NCBI RefSeq assembly: GCF_007655135.1
Contig: NW_022204405.1
Coordinates: 1-64,000 of the forward strand
Origin: Punica granatum
Lineage: Eukaryota > Streptophyta > Magnoliopsida > Myrtales > Lythraceae
Direction of reading: 5' to 3'
Length of the DNA stretch: 64,000 nt
The translations under genes were made by a program, and so were the position numbers. Positions 35,901 to 45,985 of this stretch are shown here, piece after piece. How positions within the stretch are numbered: the first letter of the stretch is position 1; every line of letters begins with the position of its first letter. The notes beneath the pieces are model-generated. The model was given only the letters and a program-made list of their open reading frames with translations. It was not told the origin of the DNA and did not search any database.

Positions 35901-37077
35901 ATCACGTATATTCGACTTAATACACCATTTGTCTGTATCCACCGACCATTGTCAGTTGCTTTCTGTATTGTATCAGTTTTATCTTCCTTCTGTTTTATTC
36001 TAGCATATGATGATTTATTGCAGTTCGGGCCCAAACCCATAGGTCACGTGTTGCACGGGGTCCAACGGCCCCAAATCATCGAACACGAGGTCTAACGCCT
36101 CTTAACTCACCGAGCGCGTGCAACCCGAGTGCGGAATGGGATCTAGCATCGATTCACCGTCACACTCCGAATTCGGCATATGTGGAAGGCGGATTTGGAT
36201 TGAGCGCGTGAAACGTGTTTAGATATCACCCGGGAGCTCGATTGGTCCAACGGTTACAGTAGGATCTAATCGGTTCTCCTGCAAACCATCGGCTCAATCG
36301 GACCCGACCCCCGGCTCCTTAAGCCCGTGTTGCCTTAATTTATTTATCGGTTATTCAAAACACACGGTGAGCCGGAGCGGAATATTGGCCCAATGCAAAC
36401 TGATCGGGATCCATTTGTTTCATTCAGTTGTATCCTGAAATTATTCGAGTGTACATTGTGAGGATCTTATTTGTATATTTATTCACATACTTGTAAGGAT
36501 CCCGATCGGTGAGCAAGAGGTCCGAGTGTCGAGTCGGTTAAGTCGGTCTATCGTCACCAAGGGATGAGTAAGCTTGAATAATCATGGTCTCGGTTCGCGC
36601 AGGGAATCGACCATCACGGTCCGAAGAACTGTAACGCTAAGATAGCGAACCGATCCCTTGACTCACAAGCCTACTCATCCTTCGAATTCTTGGCCCAATT
36701 CAATTGATTCATCGATTTTACGGTGTCAAAACGGGCGAGTCGAGTGCGACCCTAAATCACGCAGTAAATAAACAAAATGGCAAGCCTAGCAAGCTAGAGT
36801 ACCGAAAGGGGGTGCGGGATATAGGCCCGCACGTAATAGAACCCCTGAATTCGGAATTTTCGGTTCCGTATGACCATTTCCTTAGCATTTAGGTGTACCC
36901 CGTACCCCTAGACCCGGGTAACTTGCCGGCCCTCGACCTTCGGGTCGTAAAATGGCAAGTGGCGACTCCTTCTCACATGCGTCCGTCGCGCGTCCCCGGG
37001 AAGGTGGACACTCCCAAGCCGCGTTTGCCTAGGCGCGCGCATGCGTACCCCGACTAGATGAAATTCGGGTGCGCACA
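32966..37077 (+). repeat. 3' LTR of element A', missing its first part
   Basis: It joins the array directly to a point equal to base 1446 of the A 5' LTR, so a deletion removed the polypurine tract and about 800 bp of LTR. The end GGTGCGCACA at 37077 is intact and is followed by C-element gag. TATA-like TTTATAAG is at 33450-33457 and the donor-like GT at 34220. Downstream it differs from A: instead of 162-bp repeats it has three long imperfect hairpins (34453-34560, 34645-34750, 34933-35035). It is therefore a sister subfamily. No gene. Confidence 0.9.
34453..35040 (+). repeat. Three long imperfect hairpins in the A' LTR
   Basis: Each is about 100 bp. The first pairs GAGAGGTC with GACCTCTC, GCCAAGGGA with TCCCTTGGC and CTCACGG with CCGTGAG. 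The second pairs ACCCGTGTG with CACACGGGT and GGAAGCT with AGCTTCC. The third pairs AAGGGTTCGG with CCGAAGCCTT and ACGACC...CCCCT with AGGGGTCGT. They follow one another in module-like fashion after short CGAGAAACGATTCGAAT-type sequence. B-family LTRs have equivalents at 41420-41560 and 41735-41860. Confidence 0.65.
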
Positions 37078-38660
37078 CCGGCGGGGCCGAGTAGTAAATC
37101 GACTGAGGCTGGTGCTGTGGGGGTGGAGGGAAATAGGTAGGAGCGGCAGTCGGTGCGGTAGTAAGATTCACCGAATATTGCTGGGGCGTCTGGTGTGCCG
37201 TATTGACAGCGTTAACCGAAACTTCCTTCCCTCTCCTTCCGCCGGAAGACGACGACGTCGCGGGGACCTTCTTCGATGACTCTTCTCCTTTACCGGCGGG
37301 GCCCTCCATTCTGCCGAGCTTGATCCCTAAGTCAAGCTTTTTCCCGGCCTCGATGAGGTCGGAGAACGAAGAAGTGTGGGCCAACATGTGTGAATAGTAC
37401 ACCCCCTTAGTGTGGAGTGAAACAGCTGAATCTGTTGCGCTCCACTGATCGGAGGGATGTGTTTCGCTGCTTGGGCACGCCACTTAGTAGCGTATTCCTC
37501 GAACCTTTGGCCCCGCGCCATCTCTTTTGTGCTCAACTCCAGGAGGGTGGGAGGCGCTTCCGCGCAATACTGGTATTGGTCGATGAACTTCAGGGAAAGG
37601 TCCGCCCACGTCGGAATGTCCTCGGCCTTCAGTGACATGAACCAATCGAGAGCGGATCCCGATAGGCTGTCTTGGAAGGAGTGGATGACAAACTCCTCGT
37701 ACTCCCAATACTGTAGCATCTTCCCTCGGTAATGGCGGAGGTGGTGGCGTGGATCCGTCGTGCCCTCGTAGGTCTTGAACTCTGGGATCCTGAACTTCGG
37801 GGGCAGCCGCATGCCCGGGAATGGGCTACAGTCGCCGTAGCGCGCATCGGGTCGAGCATCACTTGCTTGTAGGGCTCGTATCGTCTCCTCCATTCGCTTC
37901 AATCTACGTTCTTGTCCGACGTCAGCCTCAGGGAAGAAGTGCGTTGGTCAGGCGAACTGGGCCGCATGAGTCGGCGTGCCTGGTTCGTGGAAGGTAGTGT
38001 TTATAGGGGGCGATGCCTGGTAAGAGAGGCCAACGTGGGGTTGTAGAGACCGGTAGGGAAGAAGCTCCACGGTTTGGAGATGAGTTGGAGCAGGTGCACT
38101 GGACGCCGGGAAAACCATCGGCGGAGGCACGGCATAGACCGCAGGTGGGGTCGGTATGGAGATGGGCGGAGGTGCGGACGGGGCATGCTCCGTGGGGGCC
38201 GGCGGTGGCGGAAATGGGCTGGTGAAAGGGTGAACCGTGGACGTGTGCAGCGTTGGCGCGGGTGCATCCATGTTCTTCGAGCTTGAGTTGGCGGAACCCA
38301 AGGGGTCGGATCGACTATCGGCCCTTGTCCCGGCGAAGGTGTGGAGCTCGAGGATGCGCGGTTCGGTCCCTTAAGCAGGGCGAGCAGCTCTGCCATGTTG
38401 GCGGCCATTTGGTTGACCGTGCCCTCGAGTGCCGCGATGCGGGCTTGGTCATCAGAGGCGGATGATGTCAGTGAGACTGGTGGAAGGGGCGCCCTTGAAG
38501 ACGTCGGTGGCGGGAGATGAGTCGGAGGGACGCCCGAATACGCCGGGAGTATGCCTGCAGGAGTCGGAGGTGGCGGAGCGTGTGCTGGGGGCGGTTGGGA
38601 ATGAGTCGAAACTGGTGGGTTGACTTCCTCGGAGATATCAACTCGGTCCTCTTCCGCCAT
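37078..38660 (-). pseudogene. gag: gag of element C, truncated and frameshifted
   Basis: ATG at 38660 opens the same Pro-rich N-terminus as in A, with the coiled segment and then the capsid-like landmarks FKTYEGTTDPRHHLRHY and SLSGSALDWF. The frame slips near 38275 and near 37440, and a TGA near 37946 stands where A has a Ser codon. Where A has a TAG at 9731, C has CAG, so that A stop is a private mutation. The gene ends abruptly at 37078 at IYYSAP, where A' has inserted. The protease, RT and integrase parts are not in the window. Confidence 0.85.
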
Positions 38661-38805
38661 CCTGAGACGCTGACGAGTCGGGTAACGGTGGGACGCCAGT
38701 TGCGATCACCTAGAGTTCCAAAAGTGTGTAAGGACAATGTGGGCACTTTGAACGACAAGTACGAAATAAATATAAGAACAAGATGTCATGAGATGCATGG
38801 GTTTT
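38661..38805 (-). other. Element C sequence upstream of gag, with left target duplication of B
   Basis: The bases follow the A spacer 8060-8213 in reverse. The last five, GTTTT at 38801-38805, are the target-site duplication of element B, repeated at 55545-55549. Confidence 0.9.
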
Positions 38806-40335
38806 TGTCAACACCCCATTTTGGTCCATCAAGCATACAAGGCTCATCAAGAACGTACAATGCTATGACTCGAGTGTGGATACAGAAAAACGACTCAACA
38901 GAGCAGAAAATCACTATTCACCCTCAAGTCGGCGAAATCGAGCAAATGACACATACACCTGACAGAAGGACCCTAAGGGTCACCAAAAGGCAACAGGGCG
39001 ACCAGAGAGCTCCACAATGTCCAAAATCGGCATTTTCAGTATATCACACGGACGGTACTATTTTCCGATAGTTCGGTCGATCGTCGGAAGATAGCCAATA
39101 TTGGACTTCAAAAAATCCACTTCAATGCCAAAAATGCCGGTTTCCTGGAGAAAAGTTAATTCCAAATATCATATTCGGCCATGCTCTACCAGCACACAGA
39201 GCATGAACAATGCTTCAGATTGTCTCTTGGAAGTCACACAGACACTTCAAATGACTTTCTTGCGGCAAAACAAGCATACCCTTCTTCGGAAGAGCATAGC
39301 CGGAGACTGGTTTGATGGAATTACGGCAAACGAAGTTCATACCGCATTGCCCAGAAAACTCTAGCAGACATTCACAATTGGGCAAAACAGACAGCAAAAC
39401 CCTTTTCAGTTTCCCGAGTAACCTCTGAAGAGCGGAAATGGTCATTTTCAATAGAAATGCATATCCGGAGGTCCTTTTTACAGAACCCGGACGCCGGGTG
39501 TCTATCCTACACTAAGCTAGCCTTCTCAGGGCTCAACGTGGAATCATCGGAATAAATCACACAACTCATCTAGACCTCCCGAGCAATGCTTTAGAGGTCT
39601 CAGATACACTTTTCAAGTCCTTGGAGGTCTGATCTCGACAAACAGAGATTACAGTGATCTCCGGAGCGCCCAAGCAACTCAAAAAGCTATCTGAGAAATC
39701 CAGTTTCGGACTCCTAGGACATCTCCGGCTCCACGTTTGCATTAACAGCTTAAGGGACAATAGTTCACGTTGTCTGACAATTTATGTCAAAATGACCAAC
39801 GTGAGACACAAACACAAGATATGCTGTCAGAAGCGGACAACTTCGCTCTGGTCACCTGCAATGAGCAAAACTGGCTTCCGAGTGTCACACACATCCGGGA
39901 CATTTCTCCATGAAAAATGTCAATCTCAGGCTCATTAACTCCGTTTTCTCGAGTATATCGACAATTCGACGTTCAATTCGACACGAACCACGAACTTCGA
40001 ATGCGCGACCAATCGAGACCCATGTTTTCTCCCGGTTTCTCCTCACGGGCCGTGGGACCCACGGGCTGCCCAAGGGCAACCGCCCCTTTGCCTCACAAAT
40101 TGACATAACTGCCCTCTCCTTTGTCTTCTTCATCTTCATGAAGATAAGAAGCCAACTTGCAATTCTATCTTCTTCAAAATATCTAAGTCTTCTACTTGAA
40201 CACTCCACCATCACCATCCATCCATTAATGCTTCATTCAATCAAAACCCCACCCTAATTCTCTTAAAAAAATTCGGATCCTTTAAGCATGCTTCCTAATT
40301 GCACTTTGTTTGCCTAATTGCATCATTAGCTTGCA

Positions 40336-40344
40336 TATATATAG
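40336..40344 (+). promoter_or_regulatory. Putative TATA box of the B 5' LTR
   Basis: TATATATAG lies at the place equal to the TTTATAAG of A-family LTRs and is repeated at 51859-51867 in the 3' LTR. The CT-rich start region behind it is shortened in this LTR by a deletion. Confidence 0.6.
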
Positions 40345-41419
40345 CCCAAGCCTTCCATGAACTTCAGCAAAATCGCAGCAAGCAAGAACCACCCAAAAAC
40401 CAAGCAAAACACTCAAGACTTAAGTCGGAATGCATCCCGACTTAAATCCAAACTTCACCAAACTTCATATCCTACATTTTTTCAACCCCCTCTATCCATT
40501 TCCGAGCTTAGATTTCAAGTTTGAAACCTCTAAGTTAGAGAATCAGCTCAGTACAGAATCGAGCACAGTTTTGGCCCAGCCAGGTCAAAACTTCCAGCCC
40601 TGTTTTCTCACCTTTTCGAGTCGGTCTGAACTTTCAAAACCCATCAAACACCTCCGGCGGTTCGTTAGGAGTCGGAAGCCACTGACCTTGGTAAACAATT
40701 CCATCGGAATCCACTGTTATGAATTCCGACCCGAAAACTGCTCAGTTGGGCCGGCGTTTCTGACTGTCTGTTCGGTTTTCTTGTAGATCGGGTCGATCCG
40801 TGACCCTTTTCGACGAACGACCACTTCTACCACCTTCAGGGGTCAGTTAGGAGTCAGGAGACGTTGGCCTTGCTCAAAAATTCCATCGGAATCCATCGTT
40901 ATGAATTCCGACCCGAAAACTGCCCAGTGGGGCCAGTTTCCAGACGTGCTCTGTTTTCGGTGATTTTTGCAGGACTGTACGGGTCGACCCGACAACTCTG
41001 GGAACAAACGACCACCACGGTCACTTAGAGGGGTCCCTTGGCTACCCCAAGGCCGCCGACCTTGCCTCAAAATTCCATCGGGAGCCTCCGTGGCGACGTC
41101 CGACCCGACTTGTGCCAGTCGGGTCTGTCCACCCTTCCTGTCGGGTCTGTTGCTACCATTCGGGTCTGTTCAAGCCAAAACAGCCCAAACCCGACCCACC
41201 AACGGTCCAACCCGACTCTTGAAGGTCCCATCCCGCATCTCGGGACTAAGTATGACCATTCCCGACTTAGAAGAGCTAGGACTTTTACATTCTCGTTGCG
41301 TTTATGGAGTTATAGGGGATTTTATGCATGTTTTATCTTCAAGTTTTAATCTTTATGCATTTTCCATGTTATATCATGCATATTTATCCTTGATTTATAT
41401 GCTAGCATGTCGGGAAACA

Positions 41420-41860
41420 CTTGGATCGTAGTCGAGAAGAACATCCCGACCCGGGAAAAGCAAAGAGCTCACGGGTTTCCCTCCAAGGGAGGTGACCGAA
41501 TGCTCTCTTGCTCCTTTCGGGCAAGGAACGATCTTCTTGACCCGATCCAAGTTTGATTCCCGAGTTTCATCGTATTTTCTCACGTGCATGAAGTCGGTAT
41601 TGTTTTATCGATTCCTTAAATAACTTGTTTGTGCATGTTTGCATGTTCGAATGCGTTATTCAAATCGTGGCAATACCGACTTTCGTTTAATCGTGTCCTT
41701 TATCATGTTTGTCGTTTAAGCATGCGAGAAATGATTCGAAACGAGATGGGGAAACCTCGTGGAACCTCATTCGGGCCATGAGACCTCTCGGTTATCTCCA
41801 AGGAGAAGTAACCGAGAGCCTCTTAAACTCGTACGGGTTGTATGAGGCTTCCTCTTCCCG
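41420..41860 (+). repeat. Two long imperfect hairpins in the B LTR leader
   Basis: The first (41420-41560) pairs CTTGGATCG with CGATCCAAG at its base, GAGAAGA with TCTTCTT, and GCAAAGAGC with GCTCTCTTGC further in. The second (41735-41860) pairs CTCTCGGTTATCTCC with GGAGAAGTAACCGAGAG. The 3' LTR keeps both at about 53012-53450, including a paired stem there. Confidence 0.65.
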
Positions 41861-43120
41861 TTTTGAGTCCGTTCTCGGCTTTCGTGTAATTTGCAATTTA
41901 CATTATCATCGCAATATTGCATGAAAATGTCTTTTTAAAACAAAGTATGCATGGATTCGGGTATCAATGACTCATTCGGGTCCATTCGGTTACGAGGGTA
42001 GTTTCGGCCATTAGACCAAATTATCCTCGATCCTTATGGAATTGTCTTGGTCGTCGAGTCGCGAATCGTTTTCACAATTAATGCATTCGGCACAACCCTT
42101 AAGCATTAATTCCACAAACGGGTTAATCGGGACGATCACATGATTAAACCCACTTCACACTGATAAAGTTTACACGAATTGGCCATTAACTGATAACTCA
42201 CGTCGATGAGTTGTCAAATGACGTTAGTGCCCTTTTCAAACTTATCAATTTCAAAACCCGAAACACGCGGTCCGATGTAGCATGGACGTCTGAAAAGGGC
42301 TTCTGTGTCTCAACTTGAGTTTTTATCTGATTCCAGGTAACTCAAGTCAGGATACAGAAGATTTTTCTAGATCACTTCCGGGCAGATCGACCGGTTCTTT
42401 GGCTTTTTCGGGGTTCTTGCACAACTATGGACGATCCAGGGAATTAGTCGACATCGGCTACAAGCCAAGGTGGTCCGCACTGCGATGTTTCCCCTTTTCT
42501 GAAAACAATTTTCAAATAAAGGGCAAAATCGTCTTTTCACAATTCAGCGACACCCTTAGGGTTAGCACGTCAGAAACACTACAGTACGGGATAAGAACGG
42601 GAGACCTGTTCCGGTGCAGGTTCATCTGTATAGCTTTTTCTTATCTAACTGATGAGTTTCTGTCATCCTAACATAGACTCGGGTAACTAGAATGGTTATC
42701 TCTGTCAGAAAACATGCAAAATGCTGATTAACCTTTCACTCGACTTAACCAAACACTAGATAATGGTTAGGAGGAATTCTAGATTCCAAATCTAGAGTCA
42801 AAACACGAGTTTGGCTAATTCAGTGGAAATTCAGTGTCACAACACCAAATCACTGTAAAAGGAACCCACACACACGAAACTTGACTACGGACACCCGACA
42901 TGTCAGATTCTCAAACCAAAGCCGAATGCTAAAACATTGGCACGCGTTTGTTTGTCTAGGGTTGGATTTGCATGCCAAAATACCCCCGGATTAATAAACT
43001 TGCTAATCCATGTATATTCGGTGAATACAAACACATTGTCTGTTATTTATCTGCTGCTTGTTATCTTTCCGCACTTGTTTGCCATGCGGGTTGAGCCTGA
43101 TCCCTATGCCGAATAATATT

Positions 43121-43191
43121 AGGGTTCAACGCCCTAATCATCGAGCACAGGGTCCAACGCCCTAATCAACACTCACAGGGTCCAACGCCCT
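43121..43191 (+). repeat. Three 28-bp repeats with AGGG-TCCAACG-CCCT hairpins
   Basis: Copies at 43121, 43149 and 43177 each form a 4-bp stem around a seven-base loop (TTCAACG in the first). The 3' LTR has them at 54712, 54740 and 54768, and the solo LTR has them inverted at 56591-56661. Confidence 0.75.
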
Positions 43192-43956
43192 ATTCAGTGA
43201 GAGCGTCCATTGAATTTCAATTCTTCGGTCTTTTCCCTAAACTCACGGTGAGTTAGAGCGGAATAATAACCGAACGCGAGTTGACTGGAATTCGGCCATT
43301 TGTAATTTATATTTATTGTTTTCGAGAGCATTGTAAGGATTTTATTTTGTACATTTATTCCGTAAGAATTTCAGTCGGTGAGGGAACGGTCCGAGAGTCG
43401 AATTAATCAAATCGGTCTAATGCTTGCCCAGATACCAGTAAATCCAAGAACTCGCGGTTTTGGTTCACGCAGGGATTCAACCTTCATGGTTCAATGAACT
43501 GTAACGCAAGATTGTGAACTAACTCCCCGACATACAGGTTTACTTCTCTCTCGGCTTCTCGACCGACATCGTTTAGTTCACCGATTCTCCGGTGTCAAAA
43601 CGTGCGAGCCGAGTGCAACTTAATTCAAGCGGTAAATAATAACACATGCAAGCCTAGCAAACCAGAGTATCGAAAGGGAGTGCAGGATATAGGCCCGCAC
43701 GTAACATGAACCCCCGAACTCGGACTTTCCGGTTCCGCACAGACCAATGCCTTAACAACAACTAGGTGTTCCATGCCCCTAGACCCGGGTAGCTTATCCG
43801 CCCTCGACCTTCGGGTCGTAAAATGATAAGTGGCGACTCCTTCTCTCACACGTGTCCGTCACGCGTCCCCACGGGAAGGTGGACACTCCCAAGCCGCGTG
43901 ATCCAAAAGCGCGCATGCGGGCCCCGATGAGAGTCCACATTCGGGTCCGTACAGCT

Positions 43957-43974
43957 TGGCGACTCCACTGGGGA
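43957..43974 (+). other. Primer binding site of element B, tRNA-Arg type
   Basis: TGGCGACTCCACTGGGGA, identical to the site of element A and likewise three bases after the LTR end. Confidence 0.85.
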
Positions 43975-44660
43975 CATACTTAGTGGGTTCAGGCTCGATT
44001 CGTTTGCTTGCTTGCATGTTCATTTACCGCTTCCCGCAATTTTTCGCTTATCTACTTTACGCACCTTTACTTTTCTGCACTTGCATTGCATCATTCTAGT
44101 GGATTTAGGTACCTCGCCTGAAATCCCACGGGCGCCGATTTAGGAAGCTAGGTTAGTCAGAGGTTCCGAGTAAGGGAACGGATCGAGTCGGCTCTGCCAC
44201 CGAACCGGCTCCCAAAGATCCTCGCTCGATTTCAAGGAATTGACACCCTTGAATCGGGAGCCCCCATCCCTAGTTAGTGGTTGTCCCAGTAGAACACTGA
44301 AACCATGCATAAACAGGGACCGTCATGCTGGACCAAAATAATCTTCACGCCGCCAACCGACCCAAAAGTTGAGTCTTTAAGTCGGCTCGTAGTTTTTCTT
44401 TTCGGCGAGCCTTTTGTTGTTTTCACTGAATGAGTGTTGTACAATGTAAAGAACTCATATTATAATTTATTTTTCTGCACCTGCATGCATGTTTTCAAAA
44501 CAACCTAGGACATTGCATCAGTTTAATGTTTAAGCTCCCATTTTCAAACTAACTATCTTTGTAAATTAAGGAACTTGAACCAAATTGATGCAATGGCATT
44601 AGCTTTTGAAAACTTATACACTGCATGCATTCTATCTATTTCTATGCTTGCACAGCAGTT
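43975..44660 (+). other. Leader of element B
   Basis: No gene. 44100-44345 closely matches 5985-6260 of element A. The part from about 44500 to 44640 matches the A spacer just before gag (about 8015-8100), so ORF1 has been cut out cleanly between the two. The retained stretch is a candidate packaging signal. Confidence 0.65.
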
Positions 44661-45055
44661 GCCACGACAGACGAGTCGTGCCAACCTTCGCGGGTAGATC
44701 ACTTGCGGTCTTCACTTCTCCATAACGAGATGTGCTGTGACCAGAAGCCGAGTCCATCCCGACCACCCACCCCCCACGACAGGCGAGTTGTGCCAACCTT
44801 TGCGGGTAGACCACTTGCGGTCTTCACTTCTCCATAGCGAGATGTGCTGTGACCAGAAGCCGAGTCCATCCCGGCCACCCACCCCGCACGACAGGCGAGT
44901 CGTGCCAACCTTCGCGGGTAGACCACCCGCGGTCTTCACTTCTCCATAGCGAGATGTGCTGTGACCAGAAGCCGAGTCCATCCCGGCCACCCACCCCGCA
45001 CGATAGGCGAGTCGTGCCCACTTTTGCGGGCAGGCCACTCGTGGCCTTCACCCTT
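44661..45055 (+). repeat. 112-bp tandem repeat, about 3.5 copies, with two hairpins per unit
   Basis: Each unit has a stem GCACGAC-AGGCGA-GTCGTGC and a second stem AGACC-ACTTGC-GGTCT. The last copy has AGGCC...GGCCT in the second stem, a paired change. Open frames in several phases simply follow the 112-bp periodicity and look non-coding. Confidence 0.85.
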
Positions 45056-45585
45056 CCTCCCCGGCAAGACGAGCCGTGGCCCGAGGGCCGATCAACCTTC
45101 CCAGGTGAAGTTAACCAACACTAACTTCTTCCTAACAGAGAGTGTCACCGCGTGACCCCGCGCATCTACCAACGATCAAGCGTACCTCATACATGTCCAA
45201 GCATGTTCACACCAACTCATGCACGCACGCTCAAAGAATCAATGCATGTCTCTCGGTGTGCTCGCATGACGCTTACTAGGCCAGTTCGCTTCCCTACATC
45301 CTTGCATTGGAATTGCGAACAGTTCATGCTCCTTCATTGTTTCCTTCTTCCATTGCAGGAAATCCCCAACAAGATGACAGCCTGAATACTGAACCATCAC
45401 AATTGAGGCAAAAAACGTCTCTCATCCAGCTCATTGGGATTTCAACACTGAGTTCCCACCCTCCCTCCGCAAAGAATGCGAGAAAATCAGAGTCACTGCT
45501 TTGCAGCGTCTTGCACTGTCGCTTAGCATTGACCATTACTTTTGCATCTCTTGCACTTTCTTATCGAGCATGCATTTACTGCATC
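45056..45585 (+). other. Non-coding stretch of B with an acceptor-like site
   Basis: No gene recognised. CTTCATTGTTTCCTTC...TTGCAG, ending at 45358, is a good match to a plant 3' splice site (long pyrimidine tract then CAG). It could be a relic of the intron that A has at 11873-12084, or an acceptor for a leader donor. This is inference. Confidence 0.35.
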
Positions 45586-45985
45586 GGGCTCCCACCCTAC
45601 ATCGGGCTTTGGCCCCACTTTTGGGCTTTGCCCCGCATCGACCTTCGGCCCAGCATTTACTGCATCGGGTTTCGGCCCAACTTTTGGGCTTTTGCCCTGC
45701 ATCGGGCTTCGGCCTAGCATTTACTGCATCGGGTTTCGGCCCAACTTTTGGGCTTTTGCCCTGCATCGGGCTTCGGCCCAGCATTTACTGCATCGGCTTC
45801 GGCCCCACTTTCAGGCTTTGACTTCGCATGTACTGCTTTCGAGCTTCGGCCCTGCATCTACTGCTTTCGGGCTTCGGCCCCGCATCTACAGCTTTCGGGC
45901 TTCGGCCCTGCATGTACTGCTTTTGGGCTCCGGCCCCGCATTTATTGCTTTTTGGTTTTGACACCTAGCATTTACTTCTTTCAGG
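45586..45985 (+). repeat. GGGCTTCGGCCC hairpin repeats of B (about 63 bp, then about 30 bp)
   Basis: Units combine TTTACTGCATC or CTACTGCTTTC with GGGCTTCGGCCC or close variants (GGGTTTCGGCCC, GGGCTTTTGCCC). The spacer and the hairpin are those of the big array in element A, so this is a short, diverged version of the same repeat. Confidence 0.8.

Larger units (their letters stand above)
38806..43953 (+). repeat. 5' LTR of element B (5148 bp)
   Basis: It starts TGTCAACACC (one base off the usual tip) and ends GGGTCCGTACA. Compared with the 3' LTR it has lost about 100 bp near 39130 and about 70 bp near 40357, each between short repeats. TATATATAG at 40336-40344 is the likely TATA box, with a donor-like GT at 41250. 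The leader holds long hairpins (41420-41860) and three TCCAACG-type hairpins (43121-43191). No conserved gene. Confidence 0.95.

Noticed and set aside
44661..45055. Terminal inverted repeats of a small DNA transposon
   Set aside because: The inverted repeats are short hairpins inside each 112-bp unit, not a pair of ends, and there is no flanking duplication.
45307..45717. 136-codon frame in element B as a possible gene
   Set aside because: It starts in unique sequence without recognisable domains and runs into the hairpin repeats; no counterpart is seen in A or D.
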